The notes: generated from the sequence alone by a model not told the origin. A stretch of 64,000 bases of DNA from Rhizobium sp. NFR03 (GCF_900111275.1 NZ_FOGR01000002.1:1-64000); one strand, 5' to 3'; positions 25,567 to 35,600 are shown, numbered from the stretch's first letter. A program made the numbers and translations.

Positions 25567-26462
25567 TGCGCCGCCTCCATGCGCCCGTCGGACGGATCGG
25601 ATGCGAAGCGCTGGACCGCAAGCGCAACGGCTCCGGTGAGTGCATCGGCTGCCGGCTCCGTCATCTCGATGCCGGGCCGCTGCGCAAGCCAGGGACCGTA
25701 AAGCGGCGCCAGGCCACCGACGAGGCAGAGGGTGCGGACACTGCGGGCGGTGATGGCGTCGAGCGTCTGGTCGATATCCCGAGCGGCCTTGCGAACGAGT
25801 TCGACTGCAACCGGATCACCGGCAGCCGCTGCCGAAAAGATGCTTGGTGCGTAACGGCCGTAATCGGCAGGATGTGCGGCATGGGCAAAGGCGATGATGG
25901 CGGCGGTCGAGTGGCCGAATGCGGCAAGCACCGTCTCGGTCAGGGGAGAGGCGGGTCGAACGCCGTCATGGGCAAGCAGCGCCTCCTGAAGAAGCCCTTG
26001 CCCCAGCCGGGCACCGCTGCCAAGATCGCCGACCTTGAAGCCGTGACCGCCGAGCATTGAGACCTCGCCATTTTGCCGAATGCTGTAGACGGTGCCCGTC
26101 CCGAGGCTTGCTACCGCGCCGTCGCGGTCGCCCAGCGCGCCCTGAAGCGCGATCAGAACGTCGGACACGATCTCCGCTCTGGCGAAGGGCAGGCGCGCGG
26201 CAATGAAGGAGACCGCATCCGCCACATTGTTGCCGGCGAGACCGAGAACAGCGGCGGCGGTGGAAAGTCCGGCGACAGGAAGGCCGGCCTCCTGAAAGGC
26301 AGCCTCCGTCGCCAGTCGGATATGGGATAGCGCGGTTTCCGGGTCGGTCAGTATATTGGCGGCGCCACTGATGCCGCGGCCGAGAATGCGGCCGTCCGCA
26401 TCGGCCACCGCCGCCCGGCACCGCGTACCCCCGCCATCGATTCCAACGCGATAAAGACCCAT
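25563..26462 (-). CDS. BadF/BadG-family ATPase, probable N-acetylglucosamine kinase
   Basis: 299 residues from the ATG at 26460-26462. The ASKHA-fold phosphate 1 motif is GIDGGGTRCRAAVAD, the LGLAGNN and SLGTGTVYS motifs follow, and LCLVGGLAPLYGP ends the nucleotide site. The family includes human-type GlcNAc kinase and GspK of Vibrio. It is first in the leftward operon followed by the GntR regulator, the SIS deaminase and nagA, so GlcNAc is the likely substrate. The ROK kinase on the other strand would be a second sugar kinase of different ancestry. Confidence 0.85.
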   Translation of the reverse strand: MGLYRVGIDGGGTRCRAAVADADGRILGRGISGAANILTDPETALSHIRLATEAAFQEAGLPVAGLSTAAAVLGLAGNNVADAVSFIAARLPFARAEIVSDVLIALQGALGDRDGAVASLGTGTVYSIRQNGEVSMLGGHGFKVGDLGSGARLGQGLLQEALLAHDGVRPASPLTETVLAAFGHSTAAIIAFAHAAHPADYGRYAPSIFSAAAAGDPVAVELVRKAARDIDQTLDAITARSVRTLCLVGGLAPLYGPWLAQRPGIEMTEPAADALTGAVALAVQRFASDPSDGRMEAAQ

Positions 26463-26661
26463 GGATAACCTCCGGCTCGATAATACCAAAAAAGGACCAT
26501 TTACCAAGACGAAAATCAATAAAATTCCGAAAAGGGAACTTCTCGTTGTTTTACAGGTAGGTAAGAAAAAGATATCCTTACAGTCGAGCTATGCTTTCCG
26601 CTATGCATTGATTTTTCGGGATCTATTGGTATTCATTTGGACTTATCTGAGGGAGGGTCGC
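26463..26661. promoter_or_regulatory. Divergent control region, amino-sugar operon / murQ
   Basis: This AT-rich gap separates the leftward kinase operon from murQ. It contains several half-sites of the type bound by HutC-group GntR regulators: ATACCAA (26483-26489), GGACCAT (26494-26500), TTACCA (26501-26506) and ATTGGTAT (26625-26632). They flank both operon starts. The assignment to the GntR protein encoded at 24802-25566 is inference. Confidence 0.4.
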
Positions 26662-27567
26662 GTGGCGGACAGGACGGAAGAGCGCCATGCGCAGGCACGG
26701 GACCTTGATGTCAGGGAGCCTGTCGCGATCCTGAAGCTGCTGGCGCAAAGCCAGCAGGCGGCGGCGCGGGCAGTGGATGCTGCGCTGGAGCCTCTGGCGG
26801 CTGCGGCAGGCCTTGCCACGCAGGCACTGCAAACCGGTGGCCGGCTGATCTATGCGGGCGCCGGCAGCTCGGGGCTGATGGCGATGGTCGATGCGCTCGA
26901 ACTTCCCGGCACCTATGGTCTGGCACCCCATTCGGTCGTCGTTCTTCTCGCCGGCGGCGCGGCAAGCCTTGCCGACCTTGCGGGCGGCTACGAGGACGAT
27001 CGCGATCTTGGTATCGGCGATGTGGAGAAGGCGGGCGTCGCAGCCGGGGATTGCCTGATCGTCGTCTCCGCCAGCGGTTCGACACCGTATGCGCTCGGCT
27101 GCGCGGAGGCGGCGAAAGCCGCAGGTGCCAGCGTCGTGGCGCTCGCCAACAATCCCGGCGCGCCGCTGCTCGACGTGGCGGATGTCGCCATCCTCTTGGA
27201 AACCCCGCCCGAGGTGATCTCCGGATCGACGCGCATGGGCGCGGGAACGGCGCAAAAGATCGCGCTCAACATGCTCTCCACCCTGGTCGGCATCGGGCTG
27301 GGTCATGTCCATGACGGGCACATGGTCAATCTGAGGCCTGACAACAGGAAGCTGCGCCAGCGCGCTGCCGGCATGGTCGCCGATATCGCCCGGATCGAAC
27401 GGTCGGCCGCCGAGCGCCATCTCGACGCGGCCGATGGCTCCGTCAAGATCGCGGTCCTCCTCGCCTCGGGCGTCGCAAGCCGTGATATCGCGCACCAGCG
27501 ACTGGACACCGCGGGACAAAGCCTGCGGCGGGCTCTTGCCCTTGGCGGGACACGGGAAAAGAGCTAG
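26662..27567 (+). CDS. murQ: N-acetylmuramic acid 6-phosphate etherase MurQ
   Basis: 301 residues from a GTG at 26662, preceded by GAGGGAGG; upstream in-frame ATGs lie in the control region. SIS-domain motifs of MurQ are present: YAGAGSSGLMAMVDALELPGTY, VSASGSTPYALG, and the ISGSTRMGAGTAQKIALNMLST signature with the catalytic Glu in the PPEV block. MurQ splits MurNAc-6-P into GlcNAc-6-P and D-lactate during cell-wall recycling. Its product is the substrate of NagA encoded across the divergent promoter. Confidence 0.93.
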   Translation: MADRTEERHAQARDLDVREPVAILKLLAQSQQAAARAVDAALEPLAAAAGLATQALQTGGRLIYAGAGSSGLMAMVDALELPGTYGLAPHSVVVLLAGGAASLADLAGGYEDDRDLGIGDVEKAGVAAGDCLIVVSASGSTPYALGCAEAAKAAGASVVALANNPGAPLLDVADVAILLETPPEVISGSTRMGAGTAQKIALNMLSTLVGIGLGHVHDGHMVNLRPDNRKLRQRAAGMVADIARIERSAAERHLDAADGSVKIAVLLASGVASRDIAHQRLDTAGQSLRRALALGGTREKS

Positions 27568-27630
27568 CCTCCGGGATAACCCGAAAAGTGTCGGGAGCCC
27601 ATCGATCTTCCAGCGCAAAGGCTTTCGCCC

Positions 27631-28251
27631 GTGACCCTTGCAAGTCTTCTTGCCTATGCCGCCGCCCTTTTCATTGCGGCCGCCATTCCCGGTCCGGGCA
27701 TGACCGCCATCGTCGCGCGCGCTCTCGGCTCCGGCTTTCGCGATACGTTTCTGATGGGTCTTGGACTCGTCCTCGGCGATCTCGTCTACCTCACGGGCGT
27801 GGTTCTCGGCCTGGCTTATGTCGCGCAGACCTTCACCACTGCCTTTCTCGTCATCAAGATCCTCGGCGCGCTCTATCTCGGCTTCATCGCCTGGAAGCTC
27901 TGGACGTCGGGCCTGATGGCGCAGAATGTGGAGGAGAACCGGGTACGCACCTCCCCGGGGCTCGCATTTCTTTCGGGGCTTCTGGTGACGCTCGGGAATC
28001 CGAAGACGATGCTGTTCTACGTCGCGCTCGTGCCGACGCTCATCGATCTCGGCACGATCGGCCCTCGCGACTACGTGCTTCTCGTGCTGACCACCTTCAT
28101 CGTCCTGCTCTCGGTGCTTATTCCCTACATCGTGCTCGCCTCGCGGGCGCGCCAGTTCCTGCGCCGGCCGACGGCTCTGAAGCTTCTTAACCGGGCAGCG
28201 GCAAGCATGCTGGGGGCGACGGCCGCCTATATCGCGCTGCGCACCGCATGA
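27631..28251 (+). CDS. LysE family translocator
   Basis: 206 residues from a GTG with AAAGG about nine bases upstream. Six hydrophobic segments are seen, and the family motifs are AAAIPGPGMTAIVARALGSGF at the first helix and the LGALYLGFIAWKLW block. NPKTMLFYVALVP is the second conserved motif. LysE/RhtB proteins export amino acids or related small molecules. The substrate is unknown. It follows murQ in the same direction after 63 bases and may be cotranscribed. Confidence 0.88.
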   Translation: MTLASLLAYAAALFIAAAIPGPGMTAIVARALGSGFRDTFLMGLGLVLGDLVYLTGVVLGLAYVAQTFTTAFLVIKILGALYLGFIAWKLWTSGLMAQNVEENRVRTSPGLAFLSGLLVTLGNPKTMLFYVALVPTLIDLGTIGPRDYVLLVLTTFIVLLSVLIPYIVLASRARQFLRRPTALKLLNRAAASMLGATAAYIALRTA

Positions 28252-28362
28252 TGCTTCTCCGAAGTGCCCCTTTCGCGCAGGCGCGCAGCGCTCATGGCGT
28301 CGATGCGATGGAGGTGGAGAGCTGACGTCACCGAGACGCGGCAACGCATGTTTCCGGCGCGG

Positions 28363-29763
28363 TCAATAGGCCGCAATACGCTCCAGCCAGAGCCTCCGAT
28401 AGGCTTCGATCGCTTGCCGCGTGCCAAGCTGCTTTACGGGCGCAGCGTCTCCACGGGTCGAAGGAACGGTGCCGCCCGCCAGCAATGCGGCGCCAAGGCT
28501 CGTTCCCGTCGAGCCCTCCAGCGCAAGCACATCCCGGTCGGAGAAGGCGGAGAGCGCGGAGAGATAGAGCCCGTTTTTCGCAAACGGCCCTTCGACCAGG
28601 ATCGGCCCACCGGCATTCAGAAGCGCCAGGCTCTCCTGCGTCATCAGCGCGAGATAGAGACAGATGGCCACATGACGCTCGGCATCCGATGCGCCGCCGG
28701 CGGAAACCCATGCCGCCGTCATCGCCGGGAAGGGGCCGCATCCGGGCACGACGGATGGCAGGAGCATCACGCCGCGCGCGATGACGGTCTGGATAAGCGC
28801 TTCGCCGATGGACTCGGCTTGCACGGCTTCCAGACCCGATGTCAGCACCTCGTATTCCCGCCCGCCCATGAAGCGGGCGGAGGGAACGGCACGGCCATAG
28901 GCGTCGATATTGGCAAGCGTGTCCCGCGCGGGATCGAGACGTGCGAGATCGCCGCCGACGCCGAACGACACCACCCAGGTGCCGGTGGAGACGACGGAAA
29001 AGGGGACCTCTCCACCGATCAGATGCGGCAGCAGCGACGCATTGCTGTCGTGGATACCGCAATGGACCGGGATGTTCCGGTTCGCATCCAGCCCGATCTC
29101 GCGCGCCAGCGGCACAAGCAGCGGCCCGAGAGCAACGAAAGCGGAATGTACCGGCGCGAGCAGCCCGGACAGATCGAGCGTATCGACCAGCGCCGAAAAT
29201 CTGCCGAGCGCAGGATCCCAGAGATCCGTATGGCATCCAAGCGATGTGACCTCGGTGGTGAACTGTCCGCTGAGCCGGCCTGACCAGTATTGGGCATAGG
29301 TGACGATGGTGCGAACCCGGGCGAACGCGTCGGGAAATGCCGTCTTCTGATAATGAAGCTGGGCGCCGAGATTGAGCCCCATCGCCAATCGGGGCGAAAA
29401 GGTTTCGGTGAAAGCTGGTCGTATCCGGTCGTAATCCGACCTTATGTCTTGCGAATAGTCATGCTCGTAGTCGAGCACCGGCAGCGCCAGCTCCCCGTTG
29501 GCATCGAGGAGGGCCGCCGCCGCCCCATGGGTGGTGACCGAGATCGCATCGAACCCCGGCGTGCCTGCCACGGCTTTCAGGGACGCGATGAGAAAGGCCC
29601 AGAGCGCGTCCGTATCATAATGCGGATAGGGGCCGTCGCTTACGACGCGGTTGGTCATCCGGTGAGATACGAGTTCCCGGCCGCTCGTCGTGTCGAAGAC
29701 CACGAGCTTGGCATTGGTCTTTCCGACGTCGAAGACGGCGACTCTTCCGGGTGCGCGGGTCAT
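28363..29763 (-). CDS. rhaK: L-rhamnulose kinase RhaK (FGGY family)
   Basis: 466 residues from the ATG at 29761-29763, which overlaps the rhaM stop. FGGY-kinase features are [17 protein letters not shown] at the start, the [13 protein letters not shown] motif with the catalytic Asp at about 235-240, and VSTGTW. The C-terminal ATP site holds VEGPFAKNG. It phosphorylates L-rhamnulose. In Rhizobium leguminosarum the kinase is also needed for rhamnose transport by the adjacent ABC importer. It ends the rhaR-S-T-P-Q-M-K operon. Confidence 0.92.
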   Translation of the reverse strand: MTRAPGRVAVFDVGKTNAKLVVFDTTSGRELVSHRMTNRVVSDGPYPHYDTDALWAFLIASLKAVAGTPGFDAISVTTHGAAAALLDANGELALPVLDYEHDYSQDIRSDYDRIRPAFTETFSPRLAMGLNLGAQLHYQKTAFPDAFARVRTIVTYAQYWSGRLSGQFTTEVTSLGCHTDLWDPALGRFSALVDTLDLSGLLAPVHSAFVALGPLLVPLAREIGLDANRNIPVHCGIHDSNASLLPHLIGGEVPFSVVSTGTWVVSFGVGGDLARLDPARDTLANIDAYGRAVPSARFMGGREYEVLTSGLEAVQAESIGEALIQTVIARGVMLLPSVVPGCGPFPAMTAAWVSAGGASDAERHVAICLYLALMTQESLALLNAGGPILVEGPFAKNGLYLSALSAFSDRDVLALEGSTGTSLGAALLAGGTVPSTRGDAAPVKQLGTRQAIEAYRRLWLERIAAY

Positions 29764-30101
29764 GGCTGTGTCGGCAGATGAAAGACGGGGATCAGATCGC
29801 GCGACACCGGCGCGTTGTCGGGATGGGTCTCCATGATATCGGCCATATGCGCCCACCAGCGTTTCATCACGGGATGCTCGGGCAGGGCGGCCATGCCGTG
29901 GTCGCGCGGGCGCGAGAGAACGCCGAAGAGGGTCAGCGTCTCGGGATCGAGGAAGATCGAATAATCGCGGACGCCGGCCTGCGCGAGAAGCAAGCTCAGT
30001 TCGGGCCAGATCTCGTCGTGACGACGGCGATACTCCTCTTCCTGTCCCGCATGAAGCTTCATGACGAAGGCGTGGCGTTCGAGCGGTGCCTCGGGGATCA
30101 T
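29760..30101 (-). CDS. rhaM: L-rhamnose mutarotase RhaM (RhaU)
   Basis: 113 residues from the ATG at 30099-30101, which overlaps the stop of rhaQ; the long upstream open frame is the antisense shadow of rhaQ. The family pattern is a short ferredoxin-like barrel: [26 protein letters not shown], the [12 protein letters not shown] strand, then [12 protein letters not shown]. It interconverts alpha- and beta-rhamnopyranose so that the isomerase receives the right anomer. Overlaps on both ends show tight coupling. Confidence 0.93.
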   Translation of the reverse strand: MIPEAPLERHAFVMKLHAGQEEEYRRRHDEIWPELSLLLAQAGVRDYSIFLDPETLTLFGVLSRPRDHGMAALPEHPVMKRWWAHMADIMETHPDNAPVSRDLIPVFHLPTQP

Positions 30102-31129
30102 CAGGATCTCGCCTTGATGCGGCGCGCCAGGATCGGCAGCGCGATGGTGATGATGAGGAGCAGGCCGATGAAGATTGACATGACGATGCCGGGAACGTTC
30201 AAAAGCCCGAGCCCGAAGGTGACGAGGCCCATGACGAAGGCCGCGATGACGACGCCGCCGATCGTGCCGGAGCCGCCGAGAATGGAGACCCCGCCGAGCA
30301 CCACCATGGTCACGACCTCCAGCTCCCAGCCTTGCGCGATCGAGGGCCGTGTGGAGCCGAGGCGCGAGGTGAGGCAAACGGCGGCGATGCCGCTCATCAG
30401 GCCCGTCAGCAGAAACAGGATGAATTTGATCCGCTCGACAGGGATGCCGGAGAACCGCGCGGCGAACTCGTTATTGCCGATCACCTGAACCTGCCGTCCG
30501 AAATTCGTCGCATGCAGAAGCAGGGCGAACAGGCCGGCGAGCACGAGAAAGAGCACGAACTCGAAGGAGAACACCCAGACCACATAGCCCTGCCCGAAGA
30601 AGGCGAAATCGGCGGGATAGCCGCCATAGGCCTTGTCGCCGAGGACAATGTAGGACAGCCCGCGAAACAGGCTCATCGTGCCGATGGTGACGACGATGGA
30701 GGGCAGCTTCATGCCCGATACGAGCACCCCGTTGACGACGCCGCAGGCCAGACCGACGCCGATGCCGATGCCCACGAGGCCTGCCGCACCCACACCCGCC
30801 TGTGCCGCCGCCCCCATGGCTGTCGAGGCAAGCGCGATGATCGCGGCGACCGACAGGTCGATTTCGCCGGCGATGACGAGCAGCGCCATGGCGAAAGCGA
30901 TCATCGCCTTTTCAGTGAAGTTGAACGTGGCGTCGGAAAGGTTCCAGGCATCCAGAAAGTAGGGCGAGGCCAGCGAATTGAAGACGAAGATCGCAACGGC
31001 CACGCCGAGAAGCAGCACCTCCCAGCTGGCGAGCAGCCGGCGAAGCGGCGTGCCCAAGCGATCCGGAATGACGCGTCGGGCCGGCTGTGCGGTCTCCGAT
31101 GTTGCTGATGTCGAGGGGATCGCGCTCAT
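30101..31129 (-). CDS. rhaQ: Rhamnose ABC transporter permease RhaQ
   Basis: 342 residues. BPD_transp_2 (ribose-type) permease with about nine membrane helices, the [15 protein letters not shown] motif at about 85-100 and [11 protein letters not shown]. The [16 protein letters not shown] loop contacts the ATPase. It pairs with RhaP, whose gene overlaps its start by four bases, to form the import channel. The N-terminal 35 residues are a polar cytoplasmic tail. Confidence 0.92.
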   Translation of the reverse strand: MSAIPSTSATSETAQPARRVIPDRLGTPLRRLLASWEVLLLGVAVAIFVFNSLASPYFLDAWNLSDATFNFTEKAMIAFAMALLVIAGEIDLSVAAIIALASTAMGAAAQAGVGAAGLVGIGIGVGLACGVVNGVLVSGMKLPSIVVTIGTMSLFRGLSYIVLGDKAYGGYPADFAFFGQGYVVWVFSFEFVLFLVLAGLFALLLHATNFGRQVQVIGNNEFAARFSGIPVERIKFILFLLTGLMSGIAAVCLTSRLGSTRPSIAQGWELEVVTMVVLGGVSILGGSGTIGGVVIAAFVMGLVTFGLGLLNVPGIVMSIFIGLLLIITIALPILARRIKARS

Positions 31130-32151
31130 GCCAGGGCCTCCTTGCCGGCCTTGCCGGAACTGTTATCCTCCGCCTCCCTGTTGCGCAGGATGATCCGCCC
31201 GCGATGGCGCTCGCGGCGGGCATTGAACACGACGGCGAGAATGATGACCGAGCCGGAGATTGCCATCTGCGTAAAGGGAGAGATGCCGATGACCGGAAGC
31301 GCATTCTTGATGACGCCGAGAAAGAGCGCGCCGAGCACGGTGCCGATAACGGTGCCGACGCCGCCCGCAATCGAGATGCCGCCGATGACGCAGGCCGCGA
31401 CGCTGTCGAGCTCGAAGCCGATGGCGATATCGACATAGGCGACGGCATAGCGCGAGACCCAGAGATAGCCGCTGAGACCGGCGAGCGCCCCGGAAAGCGT
31501 GAAGGCGAGAAAGCGCGTATAGCCGACGTCGATCCCTGCATAGACGGCCGCCACCGGATTGCCGCCCGCCGCATAGGCCGAGCGGCCGAAGGGCGTGTAA
31601 CGCGCCATGAGGAAGACGAGCACGACGACGATGACCGCGACCCAGGACAGCACCGGCAGACCGGCAATGCCAAGCCTCGGCACGTTGAGGAATTCCGGTG
31701 TCATCTGATGCGCGTTGACCCAGGCGCCGCCCGAGAGAACGAAGGCCATGCCGCGATAGATGGTGAGCGTGCCCAGCGTCACCACGATCGGGGGCATTTC
31801 GAGCCGCCAGACGAGAAAGCCGTTGATGGCACCGAGCGCCGCCCCGATGCCAATGGCCAGCAGGATCAGGAGCACGAGCGGCAGGCCCGGCACGGCCGCG
31901 TTCAGCATCGCCACGGCCATGCCGCTGAAGGCGAGGTTGGCGGCGACCGAAAGGTCGATCGCCTTCGTCAGGACGACGGTCATCTGCGCGAGCGCGAGGA
32001 TGATCAGGATGGCCGTATCGTTGAAGATGACGGCGAGGTTGCGAGGGTTCCCGAAGCCGGGCGCACGCGTCGAGAACGCGACGACCATCAGGGCAATGAT
32101 GAGGAAGAGCAGGGTTTCGCGTCTTTTCAGGAATGTCGCGGTCATTGTCAT
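31126..32151 (-). CDS. rhaP: Rhamnose ABC transporter permease RhaP
   Basis: 341 residues from the ATG at 32149-32151, which has GAGGA eight bases upstream; an ATG at 32169 overlapping rhaT is also possible. Ribose-type permease with the AIDLSVAANLAFSG motif, TLGTLTIYRGMAF, and the IGGISIAGGVGTVIG loop. It is a paralogue of RhaQ, and both are needed for a heterodimeric channel. The C-terminus is a long basic, polar tail (RHRGRIILRNREAED). Confidence 0.92.
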   Translation of the reverse strand: MTMTATFLKRRETLLFLIIALMVVAFSTRAPGFGNPRNLAVIFNDTAILIILALAQMTVVLTKAIDLSVAANLAFSGMAVAMLNAAVPGLPLVLLILLAIGIGAALGAINGFLVWRLEMPPIVVTLGTLTIYRGMAFVLSGGAWVNAHQMTPEFLNVPRLGIAGLPVLSWVAVIVVVLVFLMARYTPFGRSAYAAGGNPVAAVYAGIDVGYTRFLAFTLSGALAGLSGYLWVSRYAVAYVDIAIGFELDSVAACVIGGISIAGGVGTVIGTVLGALFLGVIKNALPVIGISPFTQMAISGSVIILAVVFNARRERHRGRIILRNREAEDNSSGKAGKEALA

Positions 32152-32161
32152 CGTCTGGTCC

Positions 32162-33697
32162 TCACGCATTGCCGGTGGCAGCGCGCACCAGCATTTCCGG
32201 CGTCAGCCCGGCGCGCGGGTGAATGCCTGCCGACAGGCCTTCCTTCATCACCATCACCCGGTCCGACATGCCGAGAATCTCCGGCAGTTCCGACGAGATC
32301 ATCACGATCGACAGGCCTTCGGCTGCCAGTTCGCTGATGAAGGCGTGAACGGCGGCCTTCGAGCCGATGTCGATCCCCTTGGTCGGCTCGTCGAGAATGA
32401 TCACTTTCGGCTGCGTCGCGAGCCATTTGCCGATCACCACCTTCTGCTGGTTGCCGCCGGACAGCGTGCCGACGGGAACGGAGAGGGCGGCGGCACGCAG
32501 GTCCAGCCGCTCGGCATATGTGCGCGCCAGCGCGAACTCGTCGGCAAGCCGCAGGAAGCCGCCGCGGGACGTGCGGCCAAGCGAGGGCAGCGTCATGTTC
32601 TGGAAGATCGGCATAGGCAGCGCCAGACCATGGCGGCCGCGTTCCTCCGGCACATAGACGATGCCGGCGCGGATCGCGTCGCGCGGCGAGCGGATCGTCA
32701 CCGGCCGGCCATCGATCTGCACGGTGCCGCTCGTCGGTGTGGTGATGCCGAACAGGGACTGGCACAGCTCGGAGCGTCCGGCGCCGATGAGCCCGTAAAT
32801 ACCGAGGATTTCGCCGCGGTGGAGGGTGAAGGAGATATCGCGAAACTCGGTCGGATGGCTGTAGCCGGAGACCTCCAGCACGGGTGCGCCTCGTGTGACC
32901 GCGATCTTCGGAAACGCGTCGGCGACCGTGCGGCCGACCATCAGGCGCACGATATCGTCCTGCGGGGTCGTCGCCAGCGCGCCGTGTCCGACGGCCTTGC
33001 CGTCGCGGAAGACCACGTAGTTCTCGGCAATCTCGTAGACCTCGTCGAACTTGTGACTGATGAAGAGGATGGCTTTGCCCTGGCGCTTGAGGTCGCGCAC
33101 GATGCGAAAGAGATCGTCGATCTCTTTCCGGGAAAGCGCTGCCGTCGGCTCGTCCATGATGACGATGCGCGCCTCGATGGAGAGCGCCCGCGAGATCGCG
33201 ACGAGATGCCGTTGCGCGATCGACAGGTCCTTCAGGCGAATGGTCGGGTCGATCGTGCTTTCGAGCGACCGCAGCAGGTCTCCGGCCCGCCGGTTCATGG
33301 TCGCCCAGTCGATGGTGCGAAAGCGGGTCCGCGGCGCATGGCCGAGAAAGATGTTTTCAGCCACCGTCAGCTCGTCGAAGAGCACGGTTTCCTGGTGAAT
33401 GGCGGTGACGCCGGCATCGATGGCGGCCTGCGCATCGGAGAAGACGACCGGCGATCCGTCGATCCGGATCTCCCCCTCGCTTGGGCGGTAGATGCCGGTG
33501 AGGATTTTCACGAGCGTCGATTTGCCGGCACCGTTCTCGCCGATCAGCGCCGTCACCGTTCCCGGATAGAGCGCGATATCGACGCCGTCGAGCGCCTTGA
33601 CGCCGGGAAAGATCTGCGAAATGCCGCGCATTTCCAGAATGGCAGGCACAGCCAAGCGATCCTCGGCGACGGGGTGTTGAAGGGCCATCATGTCCAT
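32162..33697 (-). CDS. rhaT: Rhamnose ABC transporter ATPase RhaT
   Basis: 511 residues with two nucleotide-binding domains, as in ribose- and xylose-type importers. Domain 1 has Walker [10 protein letters not shown] (about 52-60), a LSIAQRHL signature variant and Walker B IVIMDEPTA. Domain 2 has a degenerate Walker A GLIGAGRSE, a perfect LSGGNQQK signature and VIILDEPTKG. The second site probably does not hydrolyse ATP, which is normal in this subfamily. The gene lies between rhaS and the permease genes. Confidence 0.93.
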   Translation of the reverse strand: MDMMALQHPVAEDRLAVPAILEMRGISQIFPGVKALDGVDIALYPGTVTALIGENGAGKSTLVKILTGIYRPSEGEIRIDGSPVVFSDAQAAIDAGVTAIHQETVLFDELTVAENIFLGHAPRTRFRTIDWATMNRRAGDLLRSLESTIDPTIRLKDLSIAQRHLVAISRALSIEARIVIMDEPTAALSRKEIDDLFRIVRDLKRQGKAILFISHKFDEVYEIAENYVVFRDGKAVGHGALATTPQDDIVRLMVGRTVADAFPKIAVTRGAPVLEVSGYSHPTEFRDISFTLHRGEILGIYGLIGAGRSELCQSLFGITTPTSGTVQIDGRPVTIRSPRDAIRAGIVYVPEERGRHGLALPMPIFQNMTLPSLGRTSRGGFLRLADEFALARTYAERLDLRAAALSVPVGTLSGGNQQKVVIGKWLATQPKVIILDEPTKGIDIGSKAAVHAFISELAAEGLSIVMISSELPEILGMSDRVMVMKEGLSAGIHPRAGLTPEMLVRAATGNA

Positions 33698-33756
33698 GTC
33701 CGGTCGGAAGGAGAGGACCGGCGGCGCGGGAACGCGCCGCCGGATCGTCTGGAAAA

Positions 33757-34752
33757 TCAGAACACCTTGGAGAACTGGTCGATGTTTTCGGCATTGTAGA
33801 CGAAGGGATCGGCCATGGCGGCTTCGCCGTTCTCGCCGACCTTGATCTTGCCCATGCGGCCGGCTTCGATTTCCGATCCCGGCGCACCGTCGGCATCGCC
33901 CTTGACGAGGTGATAGGCGATCTGGGCAGCGGAGTAGCCAAGATCGATCGGGTTCCAGATCGCGAACTCCTTCGTCGCGCCCGACTTGATCGCGCCGGCC
34001 ATTTCTGACGGGAGACCGAGGCCAGTCACATAGACCTGACCGATCTTGCCGGCATCCTTCACGGCCTGCGAGGCCGCGAGCACGCCGACCGTTGTGGGGG
34101 CGACGATGACCTTGACGTTCGGGTTGGACGTCATGAGGCCCTGCGCTTCGCGGTAGCTCTTGTCGGAAAGGTCGTCGCCGTAAACGGTGGTGACGAGATT
34201 GAGGCCGGGGAAGTCCTTCAGCTGCTTCTTCATTTCCTCGATCCAGATGTTCTGGTTCGTGGAGGTCGTCGTGGCCGAGAGAATGGCGAAATCACCCTTG
34301 CCGCCTTCGAGATGATCCTTGACCAGCGTCAGGCACATCTTGCCGATCAGGTCGTTGGAAGATGGGTTGAGCTGCAGGATGCGGCCTTCCGGCGCAACGC
34401 CCGAATCCCACGAGATGACCTTGATGCCGCGCTGGGCGGCCTTCTTCAATGCGGGAACGACGGCATCGGGGTCGTTCGCCGAGATCGCGATGGCATTGAC
34501 GCCCTGAGCGATCAGCGCGTTGATCACCTCGATCTGGCCTTCGGCCGTCGTCGAGGTCGGGCCGGTATAGATGATCTCGACGTCGCCGAGTTCCTTGGCC
34601 GCCTCCTGCGCCCCCTTGTTGGCGGCCTCGAAGAAGCCGTTGCCGAGCGATTTCACGACGAGGCCGATCTTGACCTCTGCGGCATGTGCGGCCGAGCCGA
34701 ATGCGGCCATCGCGAACACGACCCCGATGGCAAGCTTTTGTGCGAGTTTCAT
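33757..34752 (-). CDS. rhaS: Rhamnose ABC transporter substrate-binding protein RhaS
   Basis: 331 residues from the ATG at 34750-34752, which has GGGAGGAAG upstream; an earlier ATG at 34794 would add a leader before the signal. Residues 1-24 are a Sec signal peptide ending in AHA|AE. The mature protein is a periplasmic sugar-binding fold of the LacI/ribose type (VVKSLGNGFFEAANKGAQEAA, ISANDPDAVVPALKKA). It delivers rhamnose to RhaTPQ. It is the second gene of the operon after rhaR. Confidence 0.93.
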   Translation of the reverse strand: MKLAQKLAIGVVFAMAAFGSAAHAAEVKIGLVVKSLGNGFFEAANKGAQEAAKELGDVEIIYTGPTSTTAEGQIEVINALIAQGVNAIAISANDPDAVVPALKKAAQRGIKVISWDSGVAPEGRILQLNPSSNDLIGKMCLTLVKDHLEGGKGDFAILSATTTSTNQNIWIEEMKKQLKDFPGLNLVTTVYGDDLSDKSYREAQGLMTSNPNVKVIVAPTTVGVLAASQAVKDAGKIGQVYVTGLGLPSEMAGAIKSGATKEFAIWNPIDLGYSAAQIAYHLVKGDADGAPGSEIEAGRMGKIKVGENGEAAMADPFVYNAENIDQFSKVF

Positions 34753-34790
34753 GCTGTCTTCCTCCCAGTTGACGATAAGTGCCCGGTCGC

Positions 34791-35600
34791 TCATGCGACC
34801 GATGCGGTATCCTTCGTATCCGACGCCGCCACGGGAACCGTGATCAGCTTGACCCCCGCGGCCTCCACCATGCGCACGGCCTCCTCAGACACGGCGCTGT
34901 CGGTAATGATGGTGGAAACGTTTTCGAGCGGGCAGAGAATAAGGCTCGACCGGCGGGCGAACTTGCCGGAATCGATCATGACGACGAGCTCGTCGGCCTG
35001 CCGCATCAGGCGCTGCTCGCTCTGGATCACCAGAGCGTCGGACTCCATGATGCCGAGCGCGCTGGCGCCCTGCGCGCCGACGAACATGCGGCGCGCCGAG
35101 AAATTGCGGATGGCGTCGTTTTCGAATGGCGACAGGATCAGGCTCTGGTCGCGATAGATCGTGCCCCCCGGCACCGTCACCGTGCATTTGGAATGTTTGA
35201 CGAGGTGCTCGGCGATGGCGAACGAGTTGGTCATGACCTGCAGCCGACGCGCCGCCATGAAATGCACCATCTGGAAAGTCGTCGTTCCCCCGTTGATGAT
35301 GACGGCGTCGCCTTCCTCACAGAGATCGACCGCCATGCGGGCAATTGCGCGCTTCTTATCGGAGTTGATCGACTCCGACACCTTGAACGGGCGTGCTGCG
35401 AGATTGCCGATTTGCGGCGGATGCACGGCTTCGGCACCGCCACGAACCCGCCGCAGCTTTCCCTGGACATGCAAAGACGCGATATCGCGCCGGATCGTCG
35501 CTTCCGACGCATCCGTCAATTCCGCAATATCCTGTACCGTCACCACAGGCTTTTCCTGGACGGCGCTCAAGATGATGCGGTGGCGTTCGCGTTCGTGCAT
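34791..35600 (-). CDS. rhaR: DeoR-family rhamnose regulator RhaR
   Basis: 269 residues. The N-terminal DeoR helix-turn-helix reads VTVQDIAELTDASEATIRRDIASL (about 20-43), followed by GKLRRVRGGAE. The C-terminal DeoRC sugar-phosphate isomerase-like domain holds INGGTTTF and the MIDSGKF motif. In R. leguminosarum the homologue represses the rhamnose genes. It is the first gene of the leftward operon and faces rhaD, so the palindromic region at 35643-35715 is its likely target. Confidence 0.92.
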   Translation of the reverse strand: MHERERHRIILSAVQEKPVVTVQDIAELTDASEATIRRDIASLHVQGKLRRVRGGAEAVHPPQIGNLAARPFKVSESINSDKKRAIARMAVDLCEEGDAVIINGGTTTFQMVHFMAARRLQVMTNSFAIAEHLVKHSKCTVTVPGGTIYRDQSLILSPFENDAIRNFSARRMFVGAQGASALGIMESDALVIQSEQRLMRQADELVVMIDSGKFARRSSLILCPLENVSTIITDSAVSEEAVRMVEAAGVKLITVPVAASDTKDTASVA

